A stretch of 64,000 nucleotides of DNA from Lachnospiraceae bacterium (GTDB lineage: Bacteria > Bacillota > Clostridia > Lachnospirales > Lachnospiraceae): contig JAFQCK010000025.1 of the NCBI GenBank assembly GCA_017416465.1, positions 21,415 to 85,414 on the forward strand, in the 5' to 3' direction. The position numbers were made by a program, and so were the translations under genes. The notes below the pieces were generated by a model. That model was given only the letters and a program-made list of their open reading frames with translations. It was not told the origin of the DNA and searched no databases. This document shows, piece after piece, positions 17,043 to 26,247 of this stretch. Within the stretch, counting starts at the first letter, position 1; every line of letters starts with the position of its first letter.

Positions 17043-17972
17043 TTATCTTCCATTCCAGCCTTTACCAACCAAATACCATTTCCTAATCAACAATGCATGT
17101 TCTATATATTCCCACCATTTCCATGCACCACGATTCTTCACTAAATATACTCTTCTTTCCATTAATGGATGTGCTTCCTTTTCAATATATCGCTTATAAT
17201 ACTTATATATTTTATTAGATTTCTCTATTTCATTGATTCTCAACCTATCTTCTTCTATTTTTTTCTCATTTCCCCAAATATCAATAAAGGCTCTTCTTCC
17301 ATTTTCACATTTATCTACTGCTAATCTATCAGCTTTAAGTTCAGCAATTTGTTAACAATATCTGATATCACACATCACACCACCTATACACCAACAAAAA
17401 AATACAAAAATCATATTTAGTATTTCTGGCAACAAAAATAAATTTACTACTATAGATAACCAAAATATAATACAAGACCATCTTACTCTCTTAATATATT
17501 TTTTTAAATCATCATAATATATATGCCCTAATTCATGACATATTGTCACAAGAAACATTTCTCTAATATTACCACCATTAATCTGATTAATATATATAAG
17601 AAAATTTAAAAAACCCTGAAATACTATAATTTCATAATTACCATTATCATCAATTTTTACTAAAACATTATTTATATCCTCTTTCTCAACTTTAAATTTA
17701 ATATTCCCTATCTTTAATTTTTTGCATACTTCTTTTATATCATCTTCAATTAGTGCAAAATCGACACTTTCAAAACTTATATTTTCACAATTTTTATGAT
17801 TATTACTTTTAGAATATTCTTTTAAACAAATAAACAGCAATACTGTAATACTAAAAAATTTTGCTTCTCGACTCCCTTTTATCTTTAAAGTAAAAATTAA
17901 TAAGCATTCTAAAAACAATAAAACAATTATTCCTATACATATACATACTCTTGTCTTTTTTTCCCACTTTAT
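17043..17972 (-). pseudogene. Membrane zinc metallopeptidase-like gene split by an in-frame TAA and lacking a start
   Basis: One frame runs from 17972 to 17043 with a single TAA at 17352-17354. Before the stop there are two hydrophobic segments flanking a soluble part with the zinc motif TICHELGHIYYDD (HExxH). After the stop the frame continues QIAELKADRLAV, which fits the third-ligand E-x-x-A-D motif of M48/M56-like peptidases. A Trp/Arg-rich tail ends at 17043. No ATG lies near the 5' end: the frame opens ATA AAG TGG directly beside the IS110-family element. The likely reading is one peptidase gene that lost its start at the insertion and gained a stop. The parts before and after the stop would each encode a non-functional piece. 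Confidence 0.7.
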
Positions 17973-17999
17973 TTAGTACCATAAAAGTGTAGTTGTTAG

Positions 18000-18215
18000 A
18001 GAGTAATTAACTCTGACATCTGCACTTATTTTATTATAATAAGGGGAGTAATTGGTCTGACGTAGGCTGTTTTGGGTCATCGCATCCGTCAAAAAAACTG
18101 TTAACCAACTCCTTATTATAAGCATTCGCTTAAGCAGGTAGGGATTCGCTCCCGTGTAACCAACTAAACTGGATGGTAATAAGTGTAGCTGGAACAATTA
18201 CTGATAAAAGTTATA
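18000..18215 (+). ncRNA. Candidate bridge RNA region of the IS110-family element
   Basis: This is the non-coding stretch between the element's left side and the transposase Shine-Dalgarno. It can fold strongly. TTATAATAAGG followed by GGAGT (from about 18034) pairs with ACTCCTTATTATAA (about 18105-18119), enclosing a ~55-base loop. A smaller AGAGTAATTAACTCT hairpin lies near 17999-18013, and GGGATTCGCTCCC at 18141-18153. In IS110 elements this position encodes the bridge RNA that pairs with donor and target DNA. The assignment is by position and folding only. Confidence 0.5.
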
Positions 18216-19429
18216 GGAGGTTCAAGATTATAAGTGTAGGAATTGATGTATCGAAAGGAAAAAGCACCATCTGCGTACTTAAGCCATACGGTGAAATAGT
18301 GTGTAGTCCTTTTGAAGTACAACATGTGGAGAAAGATTTGGAAGATGTCCATAGTTTTCTGAAAAAGTTAGATGGAGAAATACGTATTGTAATGGAAGCT
18401 ACTGGTATTTACCATTTACCTGTTTTGTCTTTTCTTTATGATAAGGGATATTTTGTATCTGTTATAAATCCGTATGCAATGAAGAAATATGCAAAAGATA
18501 ATAGTATTAGGGGTGCAAAGACTGACAAACTTGATTCAATAACGATTGCAAACTACGGAATTGAAAAATGGTTTAAGTTACAAAAGTATGAAGGTGATGA
18601 AGAAATTTATGCCGAACTTAAGATTTTAGGACGCAGATATCGCTATTATATGGAACTTCATGTGAAAGCGTTACAAGAATTAACACATATCTTGGATTAT
18701 GTAATGCCAGGGATTAAAAAAATGTTTAATAGTTGGAACGAAGCCAATGGTAAGGATAAACTAAGCGATTTTGTGGAAAAATTTTGGCATTTCGATTTAA
18801 TTACAGCTATGAGTATTGATGAATTTGTAAAAGAATATCTTGTTTGGGCAAAAGAAAAGAAATACCACCAAAGCAGTTCCAAGGCTGAGGCAGTCTATGA
18901 ATTAGCTTTAAATGGCATTTCCACACTGTCTTCCAGTACCCCATCGACCAAAATGCTGGTACAGGAAGCAATATCAGTACTGAGGGCTGTAGACAGCTCT
19001 CTGACTTCTATTTTAACACGAATGAAAGAACTTGCGAAGACTTTACCAGAATATAAAACATTAAGGGAAATGGGAGGCGTTGGGGATGTTCTTGCAGTTA
19101 AATTGATTGCTGAAATAGGTGATGTGAGAAGGCTGCACAACGCAAAAGCTCTTATTGCCTGGGCGGGTATTGACCCACCACCATATGAATCAGGACAATT
19201 TGTTGGTTCAAAACGAAAGATAACAAAACGGGGTTCTTCAACACTTCGAAAAGTCGGATACGAAGTGATGAGAGTACTTAAGAGCCACCCTGCTCCCAAA
19301 GATGATGTTGTATATAACTATATCCTAAAAAAGGAAGGTGAAGGTAAAGACAAAAAACACGCAAAGATTGCTGGTTTAAATAAGTTCCTGCGAATTTATT
19401 ATGCCAGAGTAATCGAAGTTTATCAGTAG
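18173..19429 (+). CDS. IS110-family transposase (DEDD/serine recombinase)
   Basis: The longest frame has 418 residues. The RuvC-like DEDD domain opens with SVGIDVSKGKS, has the Glu in VMEATGIYH and two Asp in AKTDKLDSITIA. A coiled-coil middle follows, then the Tnp_20 domain: GGVGDVLAVKLIAEIGDVRR, then WAGIDPPPYESGQFVGSKRK with the catalytic Ser region (KRGSSTLRK). The ATG at 18173 has no ribosome site. A perfect AGGAGG at 18215-18220 lies 6 bases before an in-frame ATT (18227), which matches where relatives begin. The true start is therefore probably the rare ATT 18227. The gene looks intact. Confidence 0.9.
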   Translation: MVISVAGTITDKSYRRFKIISVGIDVSKGKSTICVLKPYGEIVCSPFEVQHVEKDLEDVHSFLKKLDGEIRIVMEATGIYHLPVLSFLYDKGYFVSVINPYAMKKYAKDNSIRGAKTDKLDSITIANYGIEKWFKLQKYEGDEEIYAELKILGRRYRYYMELHVKALQELTHILDYVMPGIKKMFNSWNEANGKDKLSDFVEKFWHFDLITAMSIDEFVKEYLVWAKEKKYHQSSSKAEAVYELALNGISTLSSSTPSTKMLVQEAISVLRAVDSSLTSILTRMKELAKTLPEYKTLREMGGVGDVLAVKLIAEIGDVRRLHNAKALIAWAGIDPPPYESGQFVGSKRKITKRGSSTLRKVGYEVMRVLKSHPAPKDDVVYNYILKKEGEGKDKKHAKIAGLNKFLRIYYARVIEVYQ

Positions 19430-19514
19430 AATTTAAACTTTATATGCTCAAACAGGCTGGAATACAACGCCAGTCTTGTTGTGATACAAAAAATTAGATA
19501 ACTGGAATAATTTT

Positions 19515-19557
19515 AAAACCTGCTGAAAAGTACTTGACTTTTGTTAGCAGGTTTTTA
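19515..19557 (+). terminator. Hairpin with T-run at the right end of the IS110-family element
   Basis: AAAACCTGCT pairs with AGCAGGTTTT, followed by further T residues. It lies 86 bases after the transposase stop. It may terminate the transposase transcript. Confidence 0.65.
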
Positions 19558-19642
19558 TACAATCCTTTTCTTCCGGAATAATTAAGCTATTATTTTTTTC
19601 TAATGGAATTAGTACATTCCTTATATAAGCAATAAGTGAATT

Positions 19643-20032
19643 TTAAAAATTCTGGGTATATTTTTTCAACCCATCTATTATTATTTCCGTTATTATAACA
19701 CTGTACAAAATTATACATAAAATATTTTTTTTCAAAAAACAACTAGCAAAAATCGGTGTTAATAAATAAACCGGACAACATAATACTATCGGAACAAATA
19801 AATTTATAATATATTTCTTAACATTTTCTACATTTTTCTTTTTTTCTTCATTATATTGAACCCATCCAAATAAGTTACACATAATAATTTTCCTATTATC
19901 ATATATTAATTTTATCGTTCTTCTTATAATATTACTTTCATTAATATTATTATTTTTCAATTCACTTTTCACTATTGTTTTTAGCCAAACATATAAAATA
20001 AGCGTTTCAATAATATATCCAAATAAAAACAT
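19643..20032 (-). CDS. Small hypothetical membrane protein
   Basis: The protein has 129 residues and three or so hydrophobic helices (1-20, ~76-95, ~97-117) around a basic, Asn-rich cytoplasmic part. GAGGAAAA lies before the ATG. It is on the same strand as the broken metallopeptidase gene, and the IS110-family element sits between them. The two may once have formed one unit. No family recognised. Confidence 0.5.
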   Translation of the reverse strand: MFLFGYIIETLILYVWLKTIVKSELKNNNINESNIIRRTIKLIYDNRKIIMCNLFGWVQYNEEKKKNVENVKKYIINLFVPIVLCCPVYLLTPIFASCFLKKNILCIILYSVIITEIIIDGLKKYTQNF

Positions 20033-20109
20033 TTTTCCTCATCTAATCAAATCATCAAAATAAATATAATTATATTTAATATTTCCTTTCATTATTACAA
20101 ACAAAACAA

Positions 20110-20145
20110 AAAATGACTCTTTATCCTATAAATCCAAGAGTCATC
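20110..20145 (-). terminator. Intrinsic terminator of the prfA operon
   Basis: On the minus strand ATGACTCTT pairs with AAGAGTCAT, followed by a T-rich run. It lies about 25 bases after the prfA stop codon. Confidence 0.8.
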
Positions 20146-20168
20146 TTTGTTTATTTATAAAATTATAC

Positions 20169-21242
20169 TTAGTTTTCGTTCATCTTCGCCAACTTAGCGT
20201 TCTGGTCAGCGATAATACAAGCATCAATTATCTCCTGAATATCTCCATTCATTATCTTATCAAGCTTGTACAATGTTAAGTTAATTCTATGGTCTGTCAC
20301 ACGTCCCTGTGGGAAATTATATGTTCTAATCTTCTCAGAACGGTCACCTGTACCAATCTGGCTTCTTCTTGCTTCCGCCTCAGCATCATGTGCTTTCTGA
20401 CATTCAATATCATATAATTTAGCTCTTAATAAAGCGAAAGCTTTTGCTTTATTCTGAAGCTGTGACTTCTCTGTCTGGCTATACACAACAATTCCTGAAG
20501 GGAAGTGTGTTAAACGTACTGCCGAGTCTGTTGTGTTGACACACTGTCCACCATTACCTGACGCACGCATTACGTCAATTCTTATATCTTTTTCATCAAT
20601 CTCAACTTCTACTTCCTCAGCTTCCGGAATAACCGCAACTGTAATTGTAGATGTGTGAATTCTTCCGCCTGATTCTGTTTCAGGAACACGCTGAACTCTA
20701 TGAACTCCTGACTCATACTTAAGTACTGAGTATGCACCTGAACCTGTTACCATGAATGAAACATTTTTCATTCCACCGATACCGATTTCTTCACATTCCA
20801 CAAGTTCTACCTTCCAACGTCTAGATTCCGCATAATGGACATACATACGGTATATCTCTGCTGCAAACAATGCAGATTCATCACCACCGGCACCTGCTCT
20901 GATTTCCACGATAACGTTTTTATCATCATTAGGGTCTTTTGGTAAAAGAAGAATTTTAAGCTCTTTTTCAAGTTCTTCTATTCTGTCTTTTGCAGTATTT
21001 AATTCTTCCTTTGCAAGCTCGCGCATTTCTTCATCGCTTTCTTCATCAAGAATCATAAGACTCTCTTCCACAATTTCTTTGCACTGCTTGTACTCCTTAT
21101 ATGCTTCAACAATAGGCGCTAAATCCGACTGTTCCTTCATAAGCTTTCTAAAACGCTGCTGGTCATTAGCTACCATTGGGTCATTAAGCTCTAACATCAA
21201 TTCTTCATATCTTCTAATTAAATCTTCTAATCTATCAAACAT
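20169..21242 (-). CDS. prfA: Peptide chain release factor 1
   Basis: The protein has 357 residues, a normal length for RF1. It recognises UAA and UAG and triggers peptide release in the ribosome. The GGQ loop ([17 protein letters not shown]) is intact, and the domain order of class I factors is present (helical domain 1, codon-reading domain, GGQ domain, C-terminal helix). The Gln of GGQ is the target of PrmC, encoded just upstream, 85 bases away. The block rho-rpmE-DUF1385-prmC-prfA is a conserved order in Clostridia and is probably transcribed together in part. A terminator follows. Confidence 0.96.
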   Translation of the reverse strand: MFDRLEDLIRRYEELMLELNDPMVANDQQRFRKLMKEQSDLAPIVEAYKEYKQCKEIVEESLMILDEESDEEMRELAKEELNTAKDRIEELEKELKILLLPKDPNDDKNVIVEIRAGAGGDESALFAAEIYRMYVHYAESRRWKVELVECEEIGIGGMKNVSFMVTGSGAYSVLKYESGVHRVQRVPETESGGRIHTSTITVAVIPEAEEVEVEIDEKDIRIDVMRASGNGGQCVNTTDSAVRLTHFPSGIVVYSQTEKSQLQNKAKAFALLRAKLYDIECQKAHDAEAEARRSQIGTGDRSEKIRTYNFPQGRVTDHRINLTLYKLDKIMNGDIQEIIDACIIADQNAKLAKMNEN

Positions 21243-21327
21243 AGCTAAAATTAAAATTCCTTTCTAACTTCTAAACATGCAAGTTTATAATAAATTGGTT
21301 ATCTTTCCAATATTTTCTCTCTAATAC

Positions 21328-22191
21328 TTACTTTCTCTTTCCTACCACAACCCTGTCAAGGCATGCCAAATCCTGAACGACTTCAAGGTTATCATATCTT
21401 GTTCTCATAAGTTCTTTGACATCCTCTGCCTGATTCCAGCCAATCTCAAAAGCAAGATATCCACCTTTCTTAATATATGGATTACACTCATCAACTATCC
21501 TTTTATAGAAAACAAGTCCATCTTCATCGCCATCCAAGGCCATTCTAGGTTCAAAGTTCTTTACCTCTGCCATCAAAGATTCAATCTCTTTTGAACAAAT
21601 ATATGGTGGATTTGAAACTATTATGTCAAACGGTTCCTGGTCATTATACATATTAAATGCTTTAAACAAATCACTCTCAATAAAGTGTATATTTTTTACA
21701 TCATTCATTCTCGCATTTTCCCTTGCAACTACAATAGCTTCCTTTGATAAATCAACAGCTGTAACATCTACCTTATTACAAAGTTTTGCAAGTGAAATCC
21801 CTATACAACCACTTCCGGTACACATATCTAAAATCTTTATATTATCTTGATTTTTAAATTCTTCCTGAATCATATTCAGAATTTTGACTACTAATATTTC
21901 CGTATCCTGTCTTGGAATCAAAACATTTTCATTAACTTTAAACCTTAATCCCATAAAATGCCACTCTCCAAGTATATATTGAAGCGGGTAATGCGTCAAA
22001 CGCTTATCAATGGCCGCAAGATAACTGCTCACATATTCGCAAGGCACTTCGTCATGCATCTTTACGAAATAGTCAGTTCTTGAAATATTACAAATATTTT
22101 CAAGCAGAATCCATGCATCAACTCCGGCATCTCCAATTCCTGCTTTAAATAACTTTACCTGTCCTTGTTTCACCAATTCTGAATACTTCAT
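21328..22191 (-). CDS. prmC: Peptide chain release factor N5-glutamine methyltransferase
   Basis: The protein has 287 residues and uses SAM to methylate the Gln of the GGQ loop in release factors. It has the N-terminal helical substrate domain, motif I of the SAM fold (ILDMCTGSGCIGISLA), and the diagnostic NPPY motif (VSNPPYICSKEIE). Its first bases overlap the end of the DUF1385 gene by 4 (ATGA), showing translational coupling. Confidence 0.96.
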   Translation of the reverse strand: MKYSELVKQGQVKLFKAGIGDAGVDAWILLENICNISRTDYFVKMHDEVPCEYVSSYLAAIDKRLTHYPLQYILGEWHFMGLRFKVNENVLIPRQDTEILVVKILNMIQEEFKNQDNIKILDMCTGSGCIGISLAKLCNKVDVTAVDLSKEAIVVARENARMNDVKNIHFIESDLFKAFNMYNDQEPFDIIVSNPPYICSKEIESLMAEVKNFEPRMALDGDEDGLVFYKRIVDECNPYIKKGGYLAFEIGWNQAEDVKELMRTRYDNLEVVQDLACLDRVVVGKRK

Positions 22192-23165
22192 TGATTATCC
22201 TCTTTCAAAAATTCTTCCCAATCAAACACAGCTTCAACTGCCTTGATTGCAACCTCTGCCATCTGGGCATCAGGTTCCTTAGTAGTAAGTCTCTGTAATG
22301 CCATACCCGGTGCACTTATTATTTTTACAATAATTCCATCACTACGTCCTGCAAATTTAAGCACTTCATATGAAACTCCTGCTATTACAGGTATTAAAAT
22401 CAAACGAACAACAACTTTTTTTAATGGGTCCTGTACCGGAATAAGAATAAAAAATAAAATACTTATTGCCATAACAAGAAACAAAAAACTTGTTCCACAT
22501 CTCTTGTGCAGCCTTGAGCTTTTTAAAACATTTTCCACATTAAGCTCTAATCCGTTTTCTATACAATTTATGCACTTATGCTCTGCACCATGATACATAA
22601 ATGTTCTTTGTATATCCTCCATTCTTGAAATAAGAACTATATACAAAACAAATAATGTGATTCTTATAAATCCTTCTATTAATGATACAACTGCATATGT
22701 GGAAATATCCAATTTATTCTTTACAAAATCTGAAATAAGACTTGGTAAAACAATAAACAATCCCACTGCCAGGAACATAGAAAAAATCATTGTTATAGTC
22801 ATTATAACACTTTCTGTCTTATCTGTACCACTTTTATCTTCTTTTTCTGCTTCTTTTTTTTCAATTTCTTTGTTTTCTGAATTATTTTCTATTTTTTTAT
22901 CTGTCGATTTATCTTCTTCATCATCAAAAAACTGTGCAGAATACATTAAAGTAGACATTCCTAAAACCAATGAATCAATAAAATTAAATACACCTCTTAT
23001 AAAAGGAAATCCAAAAATCTTGCATTTGGAAGTCAGTCCCTTATATTCTTTAACACAAAGTTCTATCTCTTTATCAGGTTTTCTGACTGCAACGGCATAT
23101 TTATCCTTATTCTTCATCATTATACCTTCGAGGACAGCCTGTCCTCCAATGCCTGAACTTTTCAT
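22188..23165 (-). CDS. DUF1385 membrane protein (YqhQ-like)
   Basis: The protein has 325 residues. The N-terminus GIGGQAVLEGIMMKN is the family signature. A Lys/Glu-rich insert (~90-120) precedes several membrane helices (~123-185 and ~228-270). A central motif YHGAEHKCINC and SSRLHKRCGTSFL carry conserved His and Cys residues, which could bind metal. The function is not established; in Clostridia it regularly sits between rpmE and prmC, as here, and overlaps prmC by 4 bases. Confidence 0.92.
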   Translation of the reverse strand: MKSSGIGGQAVLEGIMMKNKDKYAVAVRKPDKEIELCVKEYKGLTSKCKIFGFPFIRGVFNFIDSLVLGMSTLMYSAQFFDDEEDKSTDKKIENNSENKEIEKKEAEKEDKSGTDKTESVIMTITMIFSMFLAVGLFIVLPSLISDFVKNKLDISTYAVVSLIEGFIRITLFVLYIVLISRMEDIQRTFMYHGAEHKCINCIENGLELNVENVLKSSRLHKRCGTSFLFLVMAISILFFILIPVQDPLKKVVVRLILIPVIAGVSYEVLKFAGRSDGIIVKIISAPGMALQRLTTKEPDAQMAEVAIKAVEAVFDWEEFLKEDNQ

Positions 23166-23247
23166 TCTTATCCTTCTTTCAATTACATATATAATACTTT
23201 CTATAGTAACTCTAAACTATATATAACATTTTTCCGAATATACGAAA

Positions 23248-23304
23248 TAGAGGCTGCCACAAACCGGCTCTATCCTAAAACAGAACCTAAGTGACAGCCT
23301 CTAT
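23248..23304 (-). terminator. Intrinsic terminator after rpmE
   Basis: On the minus strand TATAGAGGCTGTCAC pairs with a near-complementary GTGGCAGCCTCTAT, and weak T-rich sequence follows. It lies about 10 bases after the rpmE stop. Confidence 0.7.
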
Positions 23305-23313
23305 AATTAAGAC

Positions 23314-23523
23314 CTATTTATTATCTGCCATACCATACTTACGATTGAACTTATCAATACGTCCACGAGCAGCAGTAGCTTTCTGCTGACCTGTGTAGAA
23401 TGAATGACATTTTGAACATATTTCTACGTGAATGCCTTCCTTTGTTGAACCTGTTACGAATTCATTACCACAGTTGCAAACAACCTTTGCCTGGTAATAT
23501 GTTGGATGTATTCCTTCTCTCAT
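23314..23523 (-). CDS. rpmE: 50S ribosomal protein L31, zinc-binding type
   Basis: The protein has 69 residues. The four zinc ligands of the C+ form are present (CNCGNEF and [10 protein letters not shown]). The start [12 protein letters not shown] and end [11 protein letters not shown] are standard. It binds the 50S central protuberance and bridges the subunits. The gene lies between rho and the DUF1385 gene in the conserved order. Confidence 0.97.
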   Translation of the reverse strand: MREGIHPTYYQAKVVCNCGNEFVTGSTKEGIHVEICSKCHSFYTGQQKATAARGRIDKFNRKYGMADNK

Positions 23524-23635
23524 CTCATTTCACCTCTTTATACATTAATGATATGCTAATGGCTTACGCCTTTCATATTTCTGAAAACAGCTTTTATAGT
23601 GTAACATATAAGATTTATTAATGCAAGTGTTTTTT

Positions 23636-25024
23636 TTAATACATATTTCTCTTAACAAGCTGTATAAATTCTTTATTATTCTTTGTTCTTGCAAACATAT
23701 CTAATATCTTTTCTACAGCTTCTTCAGGCTTCAGTCCGTTAATTGCCTTTCTCATTCGATATACTGCATCCATCTCTTCCGATGATAAAAGCAAATCTTC
23801 CCTTCTTGTACCTGATTTCGGTATATCAATCGCCGGAAATACTCTCTTCTCCTGAAGCTTTCTATCAAGTACAAGTTCCATGTTACCTGTACCTTTAAAT
23901 TCTTCATATACAACATCATCCATCTTGCTACCTGTTTCTACTAATGCTGTCGCAAGAATTGTAAGACTTCCGCCTTCACGCATATTTCTTGCTGCACCGA
24001 AGAATTTCTTAGGCATATGAAGCGCTGCCGGATCAAGACCTCCTGAAAGTGTTCTTCCTGATGGTGGTATTGTCATATTATAAGCTCTCGCAAGTCTTGT
24101 AATGCTGTCCAATAAAATAATTACATCCTTCTTCATTTCAACAAGACGTTTTGCTCTTTCAATTACCATCTCTGAAACTCTCTTATGATGTTCAGGCAAC
24201 TCATCAAATGTTGAATAAATAACTTCAACATTTTCTCCTTCAATAGCCTCTTTTATGTCAGTAACTTCCTCAGGGCGTTCATCAATTAAAAGGATTATCA
24301 TATGCATATCAGGATTATTAATTGTTATTGATTTTGCCACCTGCTTTAAAAGTGTTGTTTTACCTGCCTTAGGTGGTGAAACTATCATACCTCTTTGCCC
24401 TTTACCAATAGGTGATAGCAAATCAACAATTCTCATCGCCATATTCTCATGACTTGTTTCCATTCTAAGTCTCTTATTAGGAAAAATCGGTGTCAGTTCC
24501 TCAAAATTCGGTCTTTTTACAATCTCATCTGCCGGTATTCCATTTACCATATTAAGATGAGTCATGGCCCCAAACTTCTCATTGATATTCTTCTGACGCA
24601 TATCACCATTAAGAATATCACCTGTCTTTAATCTAAATCTTCTAATCTGTGATGGTGACACATATACATCATCTTCTCCCGGTAGGAAATTCTCACATCT
24701 GATAAATCCAAATCCGTCAGGCATTACTTCAAGTATACCTTCAGCTATGAGCGGTTCTTCCTTAATTTCAGGCATAGGATTTTCCTCAATATAAAACGCC
24801 TTTTTAGGTGTCTTTTTTATTTCATCATTATTTTTAACATTCTTTGTTTCTTTGGAATCAGCCTGATTCACAACCTTTGATTCTTCTTTTTTATTTTTAC
24901 TTGTAACTTCAAGAATCTTCTCAATCATTTCGGTCTTTTTTAATTTTGTAAGATTTTTAATTCCCTGCTCCTTAGCAATTTCTCGTAACTCTGTTACCGG
25001 TAATGTTTCTAATTTTTCACGCAT
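23636..25024 (-). CDS. rho: Transcription termination factor Rho
   Basis: The protein has 462 residues. A Rho_N helical domain ([17 protein letters not shown]) is followed by a Lys/Glu-rich linker (~40-75). The RNA-binding cold-shock-type domain ([20 protein letters not shown]) and a hexameric ATPase complete it: Walker [13 protein letters not shown], Walker [17 protein letters not shown]-loop and R-loop regions ([13 protein letters not shown]). It is an RNA-dependent helicase that ends transcription. It heads the conserved block rho-rpmE-DUF1385-prmC-prfA. Confidence 0.96.
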   Translation of the reverse strand: MREKLETLPVTELREIAKEQGIKNLTKLKKTEMIEKILEVTSKNKKEESKVVNQADSKETKNVKNNDEIKKTPKKAFYIEENPMPEIKEEPLIAEGILEVMPDGFGFIRCENFLPGEDDVYVSPSQIRRFRLKTGDILNGDMRQKNINEKFGAMTHLNMVNGIPADEIVKRPNFEELTPIFPNKRLRMETSHENMAMRIVDLLSPIGKGQRGMIVSPPKAGKTTLLKQVAKSITINNPDMHMIILLIDERPEEVTDIKEAIEGENVEVIYSTFDELPEHHKRVSEMVIERAKRLVEMKKDVIILLDSITRLARAYNMTIPPSGRTLSGGLDPAALHMPKKFFGAARNMREGGSLTILATALVETGSKMDDVVYEEFKGTGNMELVLDRKLQEKRVFPAIDIPKSGTRREDLLLSSEEMDAVYRMRKAINGLKPEEAVEKILDMFARTKNNKEFIQLVKRNMY

Positions 25025-25179
25025 AAAAAATTCTCCTACATATTATATTTTAAAAACTGGGATTATGTCTGACTAGTACCATCAGCATCTAAGATTTTAA
25101 TAACCTGTTATTATTTATCATATGATTATTAGCGAATACTTCTCATTGCTCTAAAGATTAGCTTTTTTTAGTTCATTCA

Positions 25180-26232
25180 TTATACTACATTCTTTTTAAA
25201 AATGGTAGTATAAATTTTTCTAAACACTTCAATCACAAACTTCATTACATTAACTAAAAATTCTTTAAATCTTTTCCCATTTTTATAAATATATATAATC
25301 ATTTTTATGATAAGATACAATGTTATTAGCCCTGCAAAAATCAACCACACACCTAATATTATTGCACATACATCTTCCACACCTCTACAGACATTTTCCC
25401 AATGCGGATAAACTATATCTTTTGTCTGCATAGAACGTTTACCAACATCTTTTATTACATTTATCAAAGCTTCAAACGAATATCTGTTACTACACTCAAC
25501 TATTTCACATTTACTTTTTGAAATTTCAACATTTTCCTTTACAATCTTTTTTGCATAATCTTTTGTAAGATTTGGCATTACAACTTCATATGATGTAATC
25601 GCAACATTTTCATTCAGCTTTACCAATGAATCATAAGACATATAGACAGAAGATTTTCCATTACCTGCTGCTACCTGAAACATTCCTTCATCTCTTTTAA
25701 TAACACCCGATATAATATGTAATTTCCCATTTATGTAAATTTCCATTCCTTCAATATCCGTACTTCCAAAATATCTCCATGCCATATCTTCATCTAATAC
25801 TACTAAATCTTTAGATAAATTATTATCAGAAAAATATGAACCACTAACTAATGTAGCAGGATGAAATAAAAAGAAATTACTTCCTACACCATACGCTGTT
25901 ATCTCTGTGTCTATTTCACCATCACTCAATGTAACTGTTGATTTTGCCTGGTAACAATCCGTCCATGATTGCTTTCCTTTTTTTGTAATATGAACATTAC
26001 TTTCTTTAAGCTTATTTTTTAAATTTTCACGAAATAACTTTATATCTGTAATACTAAAATTTTGGTCAGCGGATATGTATACACTGATATGAGCTGAATC
26101 ATTATCTTTTGACCATCTTTCAGATACATTATTTATTGAATGCTTATTAGTTATAATTCCTATGATACACAATGGTAAAATCAATAATATGACCACTATG
26201 CACCATTTCAAATACCATTTAACACTTTTCAC
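25180..26232 (-). CDS. MacB-like periplasmic-core-domain membrane protein
   Basis: The protein has 350 residues. A single N-terminal membrane helix (8-28) precedes an extracellular domain of about 260 residues. This contains ISGVIKRDEGMFQ and WRYFGSTDIEGMEIYING, resembling the MacB core domain found in FtsX/MacB permeases. One more strongly hydrophobic helix (~290-313) follows, then a basic amphipathic tail. It lacks the full four-helix permease core and has no ATPase partner here. It is the last gene of an operon with an HlyD-like adaptor (16 bases upstream) and sugar-ABC genes. Confidence 0.6.
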   Translation of the reverse strand: MKSVKWYLKWCIVVILLILPLCIIGIITNKHSINNVSERWSKDNDSAHISVYISADQNFSITDIKLFRENLKNKLKESNVHITKKGKQSWTDCYQAKSTVTLSDGEIDTEITAYGVGSNFFLFHPATLVSGSYFSDNNLSKDLVVLDEDMAWRYFGSTDIEGMEIYINGKLHIISGVIKRDEGMFQVAAGNGKSSVYMSYDSLVKLNENVAITSYEVVMPNLTKDYAKKIVKENVEISKSKCEIVECSNRYSFEALINVIKDVGKRSMQTKDIVYPHWENVCRGVEDVCAIILGVWLIFAGLITLYLIIKMIIYIYKNGKRFKEFLVNVMKFVIEVFRKIYTTIFKKNVV

Positions 26233-26247
26233 TGTATTTCCTCGTTT

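Larger units (their letters stand above)
17975..19560 (+). mobile_element. IS110-family insertion element (ends approximate)
   Basis: The element holds one DEDD transposase gene, a ~200-bp structured 5' non-coding region and a short 3' non-coding region with a hairpin (19515-19557). IS110 elements have no inverted repeats or target duplication, so exact ends cannot be read. The left edge is placed where the peptidase frame stops at 17972, and the right edge after the hairpin. It lies between a small membrane-protein gene and a broken peptidase gene, both on the minus strand. Confidence 0.6.

Noticed and set aside
18895-19299. Minus-strand 134-residue frame inside the transposase
   Set aside because: Shadow of the conserved transposase C-terminal domain.
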